Shown here: positions 24,569 through 37,870 of the stretch, in pieces
Layout of the letters: each line of letters opens with the position of its first letter
Position numbering within the stretch: position 1 is the stretch's first letter
NCBI GenBank assembly: GCA_025403435.1
Contig: CM046348.1
Location: 27,587,899 to 27,651,898, forward strand
Length of the DNA: 64,000 nucleotides
Origin: Artocarpus heterophyllus
Taxonomy: Eukaryota; Streptophyta; Magnoliopsida; Rosales; Moraceae
Reading direction: 5' to 3'
Translations under genes and position numbers: made by a program
The notes under the pieces: model-generated
What the model was told of the DNA's origin: nothing
What the model saw: only the letters and a program-made list of their open reading frames with translations
Database searches by the model: none

Positions 24569-27500
24569 TAGAGGCAGAGCCAGGAAAATTAATCGGGGAG
24601 GTTGAACTTATACAAACATTATGAACAGAAAATTAAATAAAGAGAGTTTATTCTTAAAAAAAGTAGCTCAAAAGATTAATTCCAAATTTCCAAATAAACT
24701 GAGTATTTTACAATGTATACGACAAGTTTTCATTTTCTGAAGTTGTTGCATAATGTTCTCAATCAATGACATAAAATTTTCCCTCTCAATGTATACAATT
24801 AGACAAACATCCATCCACTGATCTTCTATTCGATTACGTAACTGATTTTTCACTATATTTATGGCAGAAACTGCTCTCTCTATAGTAGCAATAGCAACAT
24901 GTAAAAGTAATGCCAAAGTCAATAGTTTATAGACTAATGGAAATATTACATGCTTTTTTGTTTGAGCCATTTTTTGTGCAAGCTCGTCAATGCCTCTCAA
25001 TTCCTTAAACTCACTGCTTAAGCCCACATCAACTACATTAAATTGAAGTTGATCATTAAGTGCCATTAGCTCTACTTCAGAAAAGTCATTAGAATAACAC
25101 TCGGCTAAGTGGATCAATTTTTGCTTGTCAAAAGAATGAATCATGTAGACATAAACATACCACACAAAAAAGCAATTAAGTATTTACCCCAGTAAAACGG
25201 CCATTTTAACTCTTGAAGTTGCAAATCGATGACATAATAAAGCAAATCAACCTGGAAATGATGCAAATTTGTAATTTCATGTGCTTTGCATCAAGATTCA
25301 CCTCTAGCTTTGAAGATGGCATCTATGTTAAAAAAGACACTTGATTAAAAAAAAAAAAAAAAGAATCTCGTACACTCTTCTTCATCATTTGCAGCTGCTG
25401 TTTACATCCTTCTATTAAATCCAGCAATATCTTGATCCTTTTTCTGCAATGCCCTTGACAAATCATTGGTGACTCCTAATATTTTTTTCTTCAAATGTAG
25501 GTTGAATAAAAAATAAAATGATTGCATGGAATCTAATAAATTGCTCGCTTCACATCTTTGTTCATAATTTGATCCATCACTAACAACTATTTCGAGAACT
25601 TTAATTATAGATGGAAACATGCTATTCAAACTCATCACATATTATAATGGGAGCTCCATCGTGTGTCTCCAGCATGTTTAAGAGTAGTGTGCTGATTTAA
25701 CCCCCATCCACTGGAAATCTCATTATTTTGGAGTGCTTTCAGAATTGTCGCAGCTTGTTTTTCTTTAAGAATACCAAAATGTTTGGTCGATGCTCCAACA
25801 ACATTCACAACATTAGCAACCAAGTTGAAGAAAGATGCAATTTCAATGTGTTTTTTTGCCACAGCTACAAGAACTAATTGAAGTTGATGAGCAAAACAAT
25901 GAAGGTAAAAAGCACATGGATTCTCCTTCAGTATAAGTGTTTTAAGACCGTTGAACTCTCCGCCTATATTACTAGCTCCATTATAACCTTATCCTCACAA
26001 TTTAGACAAACTTAATTCATGCTTTAAAAGCACTCTATCAATTACCTCTTTAAGTACGAGACTCATAGTACTAGACACATGTTTAACACCAACAAAGTGT
26101 TCAATCACTTGCCCCTTTTTTATCCACATATCGTAAAACAACAACCATTTGCTCTTTCATTAAACATCACGAGATTCATCAATCAGAATAGAGAACAAAG
26201 AATCTCCAATATCTATCACAACAACATTAACAGTTTCAGTAGCAACAGCACTAGCAATCTCTTTCTGAATATTTGATGATGTTAATTTCACATTTTCAGA
26301 AGCATTCTTCAGGGTAGCGATTTTGATGTCATCATTATGATTAGCTAGAAATTGCAAAAGTTCAAGAAAGTTATCTTAGCTTCTTGAATCATCTGATTCA
26401 TCATGTCCATGAAATGCAATCTCTTGTCCTAAAAGAAATTGAATGCAATCAACCGATGCCTTCAAGCGAATTCAATATCCAATTTGAGCTTCTTTTGATT
26501 TTTTTGGAGATCACTGTTTCAATATGTTGCTTCTGATTCAATAGAGCTTCACAACTCCTTTGAGCTTGATTATGAATGCTACAAGGACCTCCCACATGCT
26601 CTCCCAATATTGTCTTTTCCTTCCAATATGAAAATCTCTTGCCAATAAAAGAGTCGCCACTTGTTTGTTCTCCGTTATTTAGTTTAAAGAGATGACAATA
26701 TAAACAAAATGCAATATCCTTTTCTATGCTATACTTCAACCAAGTACGAAACTCATAGTACCAAGATTTCTGGAATTTTCTTGGTTGATTCCCAATCATT
26801 TTGGCTGGAAAATCAAGTATGGGTTGACAAGATCCCTTTAGTAAATATTCTCGCCGAACTTGGTCTCGAACATTAGGATCATATTCTAAAATTGGAGTTC
26901 TTAATCCAGGATGTGTAGGAAGTTTCAAAAAATTGGTTTCCACTCTTCTAGCGTATACAGTTTCAACATTTTTCCCAATAGACAATGACGAATCTAATTT
27001 TCTTTTAATCAAATATTTCTCCATGGCTATTTTATAATAAATTGTACAACCTAAAAGGTAAGACAATGAAAAACTTAATCAAACAGGACAACCATAGTTA
27101 TATATGGACAAATTAGTTTATTATTTCAAAAGAAGTGTTTTTCTGTTTTCCTTTCTTTCTTTCTTTTTTGTTTTTTTTTGAAGAGAAAGGGGTGGAAAGC
27201 AGTGGGTGCTATATTTGATGAAAGAAGGTGATCATGCTGATAAAGCCTTCTCCCACTCCAAACGATAAAGATTTTTTTTTTTTTTTTTCCTGCTGCTGCT
27301 CTGGCCTGACCTTTTCAAGAAACGTACATATTCAAATAAATTTGACCTTAATACATAAAGAAATGTTAACTAAGACAGTAACACTGATCAATTCTATAGT
27401 GGAGGATAAAAATAAATATTAGAGGAAAAGTAATTTAGATAAACTAATTGAATATTAGATAAATAAATCAATAGTAGAAATTAAAATTAAAAGTATGCTT

Positions 27501-28057
27501 GTGAATATTTGACCTTAATTTTGTCCTTTTTCCTTCCCTTTCTTCTTTGCTTTTTGCCTGGGACGGTGGAACCTTGCAGATTGGAAGTTGCCAGTCAGTT
27601 GTGAGCCTTTTTTTTTTTGGTAAATGGAAAGCTTGGTCTTTGGCAAGAGGAATAGAACTGATTCATCGTATTACTTTTTGAAAAGAGTTTTGTTTTTACG
27701 GAGGCCTCCATGAGAAGCAAGTCTTAAGAATTTTTTTCTTTTTATTACAATCAAACACAAACCGCTACCCCGAGAAGCAAACCGTGATGGCATTGGGCAT
27801 TTGGTCTTGTGCTTATGATGGGTCTATTTGATGCTTTTTATTGTTAGTCCTTCAATTTATCATTTTTTAGTCATAAATGATAAATGTTTTGGACTTTTGC
27901 GTGGGGGCAAAGAAGGAGATATGCAATTTTAGGAGGGTGGAGTATTATTTCAGGGGTAGAATATGATTTTTATAAAATTTTATATATAATGTTGAGAGGA
28001 AAAAAAAGTTCAAGGAGGGCTATTGCCCACCCTAGTCTGTGAGTAGCTTCGCCCCTA
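24569..28057 (-). mobile_element. hAT transposon inside copia-3 gag
   Basis: An 8-bp target duplication with one mismatch flanks it: AGTGTAAC at 24561-24568 and AGTGTGAC at 28058-28065. Short imperfect terminal inverted repeats read TAGAGGCAGAGCCA against TAGGGGCGAAGCTA. The 8-bp duplication and the encoded transposase both fit the hAT superfamily. Collapsing the duplication rejoins the copia gag frame exactly. The non-coding right part (27070-28040) has poly-T and poly-A runs and no gene. Confidence 0.88.
24668..27024 (-). pseudogene. hAT transposase of the TTF / zinc finger MYM-type 1-like class
   Basis: The likely start is the ATG at 27024 (MEKYLIKRK). An N-terminal TTF-type zinc-finger region follows (KSWYYEFRTWLKYS, then CLYCHLF), as far as about 26450. 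The middle has DUF4371-like pieces (26357-26160; 25862-25402). The C-terminus has the hAT dimerisation motif IATIERAVSAINIVKNQLRN (about 24900-24830). The pieces are in different frames with stops between them, so the gene is broken. Proteins of this class normally bind the transposon ends and cut and paste the element. Confidence 0.8.
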
Positions 28058-28065
28058 AGTGTGAC

Positions 28066-28279
28066 CCACTTTCTTCGAAAACGTTAACTGGATCACTACC
28101 AAGACCTGTCTATCAAGGAGACTCCATTCTTCAACCTTCATACCTTTTGATTTTTTGTTCAGAAGGGGCAAGTGTAGCTTTTTGCTATATAGATAATCTT
28201 TCATCTGCATCTTTTAGAACGCAAAGTCCGTTCCATCGAATTTTATAATTTCGAGTGTGGTTCCTTCAACGCCAGCCAT
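28066..28279 (-). pseudogene. 5' part of copia-3 gag, upstream of the hAT insertion
   Basis: The ATG at 28279 opens MAGVEGTTLEIIKFDGTDF, the usual start of copia gag in this lineage. A stop replaces the expected tryptophan of the FxxWK motif. The frame then runs open to the hAT target site and continues in the same frame at 24560 once the hAT and one duplication are removed. Confidence 0.75.
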
Positions 28280-29322
28280 CACTCTCCCTCATATTGTCAC
28301 GCCCCGGAGTACGGGAGGTGACGTGGCTGGTTAATTATATTAAATAAATGAGAATTTAGTTAAAAACAAGAGTTTAAGGGTTAAGTTAAATATAAAAAAT
28401 GTGAAAGTTTCAAAACCTTCTTCTTCTTTTTTTTTTTGTAAAAGGGATTCATAATCATTAAACAGATAAAATCATTGAGGCAAACATTAAGCAAGGAATG
28501 AAACAATAAGAGTTGTGAGTATGGGTCCCACTGACCCACAACTTGTGCACACACATAGTACTGACAATATTATGATACAATCACAGTCCAAATAGAGAGA
28601 AAATTAAAATATTACATGCCTTGATCTAGGAAATTTTAAATAACCTTCTAAGTCCTCCTATTGCTCCTGAGTCCTATCTGTGGAATCTTCCCTGAACCTA
28701 CGCTGATATCCACCTCGGGGGATTTAAAAATAATCAACTGTGAGCGAAAGGCTTAGTAGAATTATAATTTAAAAACAATTCATTATTTCAAAATCATTCA
28801 GGAAATATATATAATCAAGTAAATGATTAAAGTCCATTTAATTTTCTTACCAAAATTATTTAGTGGTCAACCAGAAGGATCATCATTTTCTTTTCCTGGG
28901 CAAACCATAAATAAATCACCACCGTAGTGGTCCAGCTGGGTTTCGGGACCTGCTCCCAAGGTCGCACTCTACACGACCCGATCTCTGATATGACATCATG
29001 CCCTCATATTTTTTTTTTATCATTATTCAAACCCACTTACCAGGTATTTTCATTTATGTTCATTATGGGGTTCATTATGTAACACCCGCCTATTTTATGT
29101 AACGGACCATGTTGAGTTAGTAACGTTATTAAGGAATGTTACTAATAAATAACGTTATATGATATAATATGTGATGTGCATGTTACTAACTTTTTTTATG
29201 TCAAGTTTTGTGACAGGTGACGACCGCATGGGATTGTTGTGCTCTAGTGTTCATGTGAAATTTTGAATGAATGTTTATTTATGATGCAATAATGTATTAA
29301 TGTTTTATTGTATGGCATTTAA

Positions 29323-29440
29323 GGACAGTTCGGCAAGCTGAACTTTTAAGATCGGCAGGCCGAACATTCTGCCCGAGATCGGCAGGCCGAAGAAACCAAT
29401 CGGCAAGTCGAACTTGCTGGAACCGGCAGGCCGAACACGG
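29323..29440. repeat. Palindrome cluster TTCGGC-NN-GCCGAA in B, first block
   Basis: Five related copies, for example ATCGGCAGGCCGAAC and ACCGGCAGGCCGAAC, with arms TCGGC/GCCGA around a two-base spacer. Some copies have a single arm change (ATCGGCAAGTCGAAC). A second block with the complementary spacer lies at 31757-31905. Confidence 0.75.
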
Positions 29441-30060
29441 CTGACAAGCAGTCAGCAGAAATCCCTCCAAAAATTATGGCTGAGTTAATTACATTAATTG
29501 GATGACTTAATGTGATTAATTGGCATAATAATGGAAGGATTTTATCAGTTAAGGAAATAATAGGGGTTTGACTTGCATGATTTGTGTCAAATTAAATAGT
29601 TTCCAATTTTAAATGGGCAAAACATGGTAAGATTGGTGATGTGTTGTGACTTTCCTTCTTTCTCTTTTTTCCTTCCATGCCAACAGCCCTTAACAGTCAG
29701 AAAAATCTGACTTAATGAAGGGAATTGAATTCCCATCAATTATGTTTATTACGTTAAAAAAAAATTTTAACGTTTCCTTTTTCATTATTTTCTCTACTTC
29801 TCACGTTTTTCCTCTCAAGAATTTCTGAGACGATCTTTCATTTCTCTCATCCTCTTTTCTTCTCCACGAGTTCTTTCTCTCTCTCTCTCACGAAAATTCT
29901 CTGCAAAAATTGTAAGAAAAGTCGTATTTCGTTGATTGAAATCAAGGGGTTTTGAGAAGAAAGTCTTCTAAGGTAAGGATTCATGTATTTGTAAATTTAA
30001 AAAGATATTCTCCTCCTCAAATTCGTCTACAATATCCTCTCTAGGAATTGTATTTTTTTT

Positions 30061-30440
30061 TTGAGTTTTTATTACGATGTTCATGTGATGATTTTTTTTC
30101 ACGTTTCATGTCTTCTCGGTTTTTATGAAAATGGATATTTCTGTCTTCTACCCTTCATAGTAATGTTACTGTTTAATTTTTATGAATAAAAATGTAATGA
30201 TCATTCAAGGGGTAAATATGGTGTTTTCATGAAAAGTTTTCAAGGGGTAAATATGATGTTTTGAGTTTTTATTACGATGTTCATGTGATGATTTTTTTTC
30301 ACGTTTCATGTCTTCTCGGTTTTTATAAAAATGGATATTTCTGTCTTCTACCTTTCATAGTAATGTTACTGTTTAATTTTTATGAATAAAAATGTAATGA
30401 TCATTCAAGGGGTAAATATGATGTTTTCATGAAAAGTTGT
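30061..30440. repeat. 200-bp tandem duplication in B
   Basis: TTGAGTTTTTATTACGATG begins at 30061 and again at 30261. The copies are near identical through the GGGGTAAATATGATG segment; the second is shorter at its end. Confidence 0.85.
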
Positions 30441-31756
30441 TAAAATATGCATATGTATGAGTATGCAAGATGAATGTATTTTATAATTATGAAATGTTTT
30501 GATAATGTTGTTTTTGGGATTTTCGTTTAATTAAACGTTTTATGTATTTACATGATTTTATGATAATAAAATAATTTCATGCATGATAATATGATGCTTG
30601 TATGAAGTTTTAAATTAAAATATAAATATATTAATTATTAGAAAATGTTTTTCAAAAAGATTTTTCATGTTTACAATGTATGAAATGTTTTGATTTTTTT
30701 TAAGGAAGCATGTTATGAATAGCGTTTACATGTTTTGATGATAATTTTATGATGATGATTATGGGATATGTCTGAAATGTGATGAATGTATACATGAGTG
30801 TATGTATATGTGAATATTATATGAATGAATGTTATGTGTATGGATATTTCATGATAAGTATTGATTTCTATTGCATCTTTAAATGATAAATGGCATGAAC
30901 ACTCAAGGAAGCGAGCACATCGAGACCGCGGCGTCGTCACCAAGTGCATTTTTGAGGTTAAGTAAGCTATCGTTAAGGTAAGTGCATTCTCACCTGCAAC
31001 ATGACACATTTTTCAAGGTTTGATGATATGTTTACAAGGATATTCATGATGATTTTATGATGATTTTTCCTTAAAGGATTTCTTACGAAAGATTTTCATG
31101 ATTTTAAAAGATATGCATGTATAATGATGACATGTTTCAAAGAATGAAAAGTATGTATATATGTATCACCTAATAAGTGTTGCACACCCAATGCTATGAA
31201 ATGTTATGTTATGATTTGGGATTAGCTACCCTTCTCCTCTCATGACGGCGCGCCTATGATGATGTTATGGTGCAACACTTGGGCCCTTAAGATAAAAATG
31301 AAATAAGTTTTAATATGGTCAACGTTATGAAAGATACGTTCTATGAAATTGTGCTTAAGGCACTTTTATGATATGACATGATGATAATGATGATGATGAC
31401 GTTTATGAAATGTTTTAAATTATGAGAATATATGTACTTACTAAGCATTAGCTTAATCATGTTTTATATGTCATGTTGCAGATAAGGGTAAGAGAGTCAT
31501 GGAATAGGAGGAGGATATGGGAAGGCGTGTGAGCAACATGAACGATGAATTGTAACCGAAAGCACGCCAAGAAGAACGATTTTATGATTTGATCAAATTA
31601 TATATTTTGAACATATTTTATGTTAAGGTTTTTAAGAATACTTATATTATATTTTTATAAGATATTTTATCATTTTTTATGAATTATGGACTTCCACTAT
31701 GTTTTACGAAAGTTGGTTGGTTTTAAATTAAGTTTTCTAAGGGAATTTGGTCTCGG

Positions 31757-31905
31757 ACGGCTTGCCGAACTCTGTGGCCGGCCTGCCGATAAATTTCCGG
31801 CCTGCCGAACATGGATGAATTTTTGGTCAGAATTGCAAAGCCTCTGCCGGCCTGCCGGTTGAGGGATCCCCGGCCTGCCAATGATGTTCGGCCTGCCGAA
31901 CTGTG
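31757..31905. repeat. Palindrome cluster in B, second block
   Basis: Six related words such as GGCTTGCCGAAC, CCGGCCTGCCGAAC and TTCGGCCTGCCGAAC, in the sense opposite to the 29323 block. The same words occur in A' (38160-38295) and in both gypsy-A LTRs (51365-51500, 57465-57610). Confidence 0.75.
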
Positions 31906-33659
31906 GGAATAAATGAATTTCAAATGATGTATTGATCAAAGAGATTTAATGTGATATTTTATAAGTTCTAATTTATACTACTTGACAAACCTATATTATT
32001 AAATAAGTTCATGTTTAAATTAAGTATGATTGAATAAATTATGATATGGAATAAGTTAAACATTGTTATTCTAAACAATGATAAGTTTATAAAAAAAAAA
32101 AGAAGAGAACAACGTATGAATGGATCCTGGTAATGTATGTTTAAGTACTTTTAAAATCAATAGTAACGATTAAGTTTGATATTATTTATAAGTTTAAATG
32201 TTTATGCATGTACGAATGTAAGTATGTAACGACATCTGTGACGTCTGATTTAAGGGGCGTTTCACATTATGTAGATCATCTCAATTCACGGTTTATAAAA
32301 AAACCGATAAAACCCTTTTCAATCAACTGTTAAAAACATTTTGATAAAAACCCTTTTGGGGACAAAATCATTTGAAACTAGGCTGTCAAAGAAAAAGGGT
32401 AGAAGTCCTACCTCAATACCCGTGCCGGTGCCCCATACCGAAATCCAGGTCCACTATACATTAGCTCCGTGGATCCATGTACACCCTTAAATGTACAATA
32501 ATTAGGTCTATCATTATCTAGCTCAAGTCATCCTATGCTACTAAATTATTTCATGGTGTCATAATGTGCCATTTATATCTATAAAATCATTCTATAAGAT
32601 TGGAATTTTAATTGGGGTTCAAAATAGTAAAAACAGGTGAAAAATCACAAAATTTTTCGATGCTCAGTTGTGTGACGACCCGCCTTTTCGGGCAGTCACT
32701 TTACTTACTTAAACATCGTTTCGTAAACAGTAATCTTACTTACTTAGTAAGAAAAATACTGAAATAATTTTTTTTTCTTTAAACGTTCTTTAAACTTTGA
32801 AATCACAACATTAAACAATGAAAAACTTTTTCTATACATAGCGGAAGCAAACAGTGATGGTATCCATACCCAAATCTTTGCATCTGTCCTCCGCAGCACC
32901 CAACTCTTTTAACGGGTCCTATTGGTCATCCATAAAACTACCTACAGCATGAAGAAACTTTTTATGAGCTTTCACTCAGTAAGTTCAAACAAAATCTCAC
33001 AAAGCATTTAAACATGCTTTAAAAAAAAACCTTTCTAGAACGTTTCCCATAAACGTTTTCCTAAAGCAATTGCTATAACGTTTCTTATAAACGTTTTTCA
33101 CAAAATATCTAACATAAAGTAATCCTCAGATTGCTCTTCATAACGTCATTCATGTTTTCATAAACATTTAATACAAAACATTCCTCATAATGTTTTTCAT
33201 AGCAAATAAATGTTTCACAATAAACAAATCAAATACAATCACAATGCATGTTTTAATTTATGCTCAATTATGAACTTTCGATTATGAGCATCTTATGACC
33301 ATTCTTTCTTACTTTGACTTTCTATCCTTGTTTCTTTTATTTTCTTATCTTACACTTTAACTTTCCACCTTTTGTTCCTTAACTTTCTTTATCTTATAAC
33401 TTTTAGTGTTCGTACCAACATCTTTAATCATGAGATCATAAACGTGATGCTTCCCTTGTGGAAGACTTAAGACCATCGAACTTCGAGGTCGTATACCTCA
33501 CATCTGGGAGGTCAAACTTTAACTATACTTTTATTACCTCACAACGAGGAGGCTGGTACGACACTTTCTTTTCAACTTTACGTTACCTTCTTATTAACCT
33601 TAGTGAGCACATCAAATGCAACCACATCATATGCAAATACACTTATAAATCATTGCTTG

Positions 33660-34500
33660 TACTATAAAACCTATTGCATAACAAATGCAACTTAAAATGC
33701 AAACACATTTTGATAATCATAATTTGTACTCTAAAACTTATTGCATAACAAATGCAACTTATTGCATAACAAATGCATCATATAACGCAATCACATTTTG
33801 CGAATCATAACTTTTATTCTGAACTTATTGCATAACAAATGCAACATATTGCATAACAAATGCATCATATAACGCAATCACATTTTGTGAATCATAACTT
33901 TTATTCTGAAACTTATTGCATAACAAATGCAACATATTGCATAACAAATGCATCATATAACGCAATCACATTTTGCGAATCATAACTTTTATTCTGAAAC
34001 TTATTGCATAACAAATGCAACATATTGCATAACAAATGCATCATATAACGCAATCACATTTTGCGAATCATAACTTTTATTCTGAAACTTATTGCATAAC
34101 AAATGCAACATATTGCATAACAAATGCATCTTATTGCATAACAAATGCATCATATAACGCAATCACATTTTGCGAATCATAACTTTTATTCTGAAACTTA
34201 TTGCATAACAAATGCAACATATTGCATAACAAATGCATCTTATTGCATAACAAATGCATCATATAACGCAATCACATTTTGCGAATCATAACTTTTATTC
34301 TGAAACTTATTGCATAACAAATGCAACATATTGCATAACAAATGCATCTTATTGCATAACAAATGCATCATATAACGCAATCACATTTTGCAAATCATAA
34401 CTTTTATTCTAAAACTTATTGCATAACAAATGCAACATATTGCATAACAAATGCATCATATAACGCAATCACATTTTGCAAATTATAATTCTTCTTTGAA
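33660..34500. repeat. Tandem array in C, units of about 86 and 109 bp
   Basis: About eight or nine units, each with CATTTTGCGAATCATAAC and TTTTATTCTGAAAC, then two or three copies of TTGCATAACAAATGCA. That submotif is an inverted repeat (TTGCAT / ATGCAA around AACAA). The longer units carry one extra submotif. The copies are very similar, so the array expanded recently. Confidence 0.9.
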
Positions 34501-35130
34501 ACATATTGCATACAATGTAATATATATCACAATCACATATTGCATACTATAACTTTTATCCTAAAACATATTGCATACAAATGCAATATATATCGCAATC
34601 ACATATTGCATATCATAAGTTTTATCCTAAAACATATTGCATACAAATACAATATATTACGCAATCACATATTGCATATCATAACTCTTATCCTAAAATA
34701 TATTGCATACAAATGCAATATATTACACAATCACATATTGCGTATCATAACTCTTATTCTAAAACATATTGCATACAAATGCAATATTTTATGCAATCAC
34801 ATATTGCATATCGTAACTTTTATTTTAAAGCATATTGCATACAAATGCAATATTTTACGCAATCACATATTGCATATCATAACTTTTATCCTAAAATATA
34901 TTGCATACAAATGCAATATATTACACAATCACATATTGCGTATCATAACTCTTATCCTAAAACATATTGCATACAAATGCAATATTTTACGCAATCACAT
35001 ATTGCATATCATAACTTTTATTCTAAAACATATTGCATACAAATGCAATATTTTACGCAATCACATATTGCATATCATAACTTTTATCCTAAAATATATT
35101 GCATACAAATGCAATATATTACATAGCAAT
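34500..35130. repeat. Tandem array in C, units of about 66 bp
   Basis: About nine units with CAATCACATATTGCATATC, ATAACTTTTATCCTAAAA and an inverted repeat ATATTGCAT-ACAA-ATGCAATAT (9-bp arms, 4-base loop). Because the period is divisible by three, two forward frames stay open through the array. I regard these as consequences of the repeat, not genes. Confidence 0.9.
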
Positions 35131-36989
35131 GCTTCATAAAACTTATAACTTACATTATAACACATTATGCATTGTCGAAATGCAGGATTTATACTAATCC
35201 TATTTCGTATCTATGTTGCACATCTGCATCTAGATCACAATTTGGTACGTAAAAACTGGTCAGTAAGTTTATCTTTTTATTGTTCAGTCTATAGCCCTTT
35301 TTATCATCTAGTCGTTCTAGACTAGTGACAATGCTGATTTAAAACATGTTTACGTACCTGCCTGAAAACTTCTAAGGGTCATAACAGCGCTTAACTTTCT
35401 ATATCTCTCTCTTGAACATGTCTAGCCTTTCTTGAGGGTGCAATAAAAGGAAAAACTAGCTTTTATCTTCTTCTTTTTTTTCGTATTCATAAAGTCTTTG
35501 TCTTGATTCTGCTCTTGTGACCTCGCTGTCGGTCACGAGAAATTTCTAAATTTTACTTGATTATCTAAATTGTTCTCACGATTTCTAATCGAACCTAGGG
35601 TGTCTTATAGTAATTTTTCTAGTTTCCTATAGGAAACTTGAAGATTATATCCTTAATGAATTTCTTATGGACCTTATTGTGCATGTCCGTTATGCACTAC
35701 ATGGTATTGTACTTATATACTATATCTTGTTGCACTATAGATAACAAGCATTAATCATAACATTCTTATCCATATTATTTGCTCGTATAAGTATTATACT
35801 TGCATATCATATTCATGAACATATCATACCTATACATGTCATTCATACCATACTTTCACATTTTATGCTTTCATATATTACTCATATTCATGTCGTTCAT
35901 ATCATACTTTCACATTTCATGCTTTCGCATATTATTCATACTCATGTCATTCATATCATACATCCATTTGTCGTTCATACTTTCATATCGTGGAGTTGCT
36001 ATACATTTTTCTTCTTTGAATAGCAACTATTTCATATTATATCCATATAATACTTTAAGTCATGTCACATGTATAATACACACACCAATCATAGTTCATA
36101 ACGTTCATGCATATCAATATGTAAATAGGCTTCAAACATAACGGTTGCAAATTCATTGCAAACCTTATTTTGTACTTTAGAACTATTTTGCATAATAAAT
36201 GCAAATATACTTTAAAAATAACTTGCCTAACCATTGCAAACTCATTTACAAATGCATATGGATGCATTAAAATTATTTACTTCATGCTGTAGATGAAATC
36301 TGAACTTACCCGGACTATGCCCTAGCGTTTTCTATTACGTTCCTTTCTCGTTCCTTTTCCTTCCATTGGTGGGCTTTTGTGTCCTGATCATACGACAGCC
36401 GACTCATTAATTAACTTTCTTTTTATCAATCCACTTGATTGATAATAAAACACAAACATTAACTATTCATTCCTTTTAACTTCGTAACCCATCGGTTTAC
36501 CTCTCGTTTACTTTAAACATCTCTTATTAAATCTCTGGTCTCACATAACCGTTACGTTACTTAACATATTACGAAACATTTTCTGTCTAATAACGTTATG
36601 CTAAATCGGAGTGTTCGACTCCGTTCTAGCTGTTTCCTTAATAATGATGATTTTACCCTTAACGGGTTTTTCGTCACCTTGTAACGTTATAAAACTCATT
36701 CTTACATAAAATAGTGTAATCATAACTGATCATGCATTTCATAAATTTCTATGAAAGCATCTAAAACAGTTCATACTGTAGGCGAGATTCCTACTTACTT
36801 GAACTCCAAGCTAAGCAGATCCAGTTGTATCTCGCTGCATTTACAGTATGCGAAGCATGCTCTGCAGTGCTCCTTGAGCTACCATGAATGGCTAGGAATG
36901 CTTCATGGAGATTATACATTCTTGAAACTATCATTCTGGACTCCGATACTGCTGTTTGAATCGCCTCGATCCGCGTGCAGTCGGTACAA

Positions 36990-37870
36990 GATGATTTTCA
37001 CCGGAGTAAAATTTGCTTGAACGGAGGTCACCATTGCGTTCAGAGTGTCGAAACGAGTCGGGAGGCGGTCTCGGATCTTCAATCGGAGGTCCGGATCACA
37101 AAAATCCAAAGTCGCCGTTGACCGGCCGTTGACCGCCGTTGACCGGCGTCCATCGGGGTCCTTTGGCAGCTGGGCTCGGGCCTACCCCCACTAAATTGAC
37201 CCTTCTAAGTCCAATGGCGGTGTCAATTTCACCTAATTCCACCTCTAACATAGCGGGTCGGAGCTCGACATTGGTGGCAAAAATGGAGGCTCCGATGATG
37301 GCTTTCCGGCGATGGAAACCTGAAATTGGCTGAGGGCTTTTGCTACCCATCCTCCTATAAGCATTTCCCCTCACTCAATTTGAAGAAACGTGGCTGGGAA
37401 GAGCCAAAACCGAGGCTCCAGCGGTGTTGGCTGTTCTCCGGCGAAACGGGCTCCTTCCGTGCAATTGATCGAGGGGTTTTACTCCCCTTGATCCTCTGAA
37501 CTCATTGGGAGGGGTGGTGTCGGCCACCTCCTTCGGCAAGGCGGAGTTCCACCATGGGGGCGGTGGCGCACGGCAGCGATAGGCGGGCGGAGCAATCCGG
37601 CTGTTGTTGAGCTGCCACCAAGGGTGGGTTTTGTTCCTCTCATCATGGTGGTCGTGTAGGAACAAGAATCACGTCGATCGGACATCGGACGGCGAAGATA
37701 TCTCGTCAGAAAGAAATGGGTTTCGCCGCCACTTTGGGCGGCGCGTGTAGCCTCCTCCGACGGCGTTTTGGGCGGCACGGCACCTCGTTGGACTCAGCTC
37801 GACGAGAGCTTCCCATTGGTGCGGGAGGTCGAAAACGGATGCCGGAATCTCGAACGAGATTTGAGGAGAG
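36990..37870 (-). other. GC-rich leader-like segment of C
   Basis: Much GC-richer than its surroundings and directly downstream (minus sense) of the CT-rich block. One minus frame from 37956 to 37096 is open except for two stops, giving proline-, serine- and arginine-rich peptides of no recognised family. Large gypsy LTRs often have such leaders; coding is not supported. Confidence 0.4.

Larger units (their letters stand above)
29078..32264 (+). mobile_element. Large LTR-like insertion B in A'
   Basis: Starts TGTAACACCCGCC and ends GGGGCGTTTCA, with a perfect CATTA duplication (29073-29077, 32265-32269). Its ends are those of the gypsy LTRs here read in the opposite orientation to A'. It has a CT-rich leader-like block (29790-29890) and no recognisable protein. 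It is most simply a 3.2 kb solo LTR; a non-autonomous element cannot be excluded. Confidence 0.75.

Noticed and set aside
31697..31939. Minus-strand open frames rich in arginine and glycine
   Set aside because: They translate the GGCCTGCCG palindrome words in B; the repetition explains the composition.
33660..35130. Regular repeats reminiscent of a CRISPR array
   Set aside because: Units are contiguous with no unique spacers, no cas genes are near, and the context is a plant retroelement.
34540..35139. Two long forward open frames encoding a repeated 22-residue peptide
   Set aside because: They exist because the 66-bp repeat period is a multiple of three and the unit lacks stops in those frames. 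No promoter, no family, and both frames are open equally.
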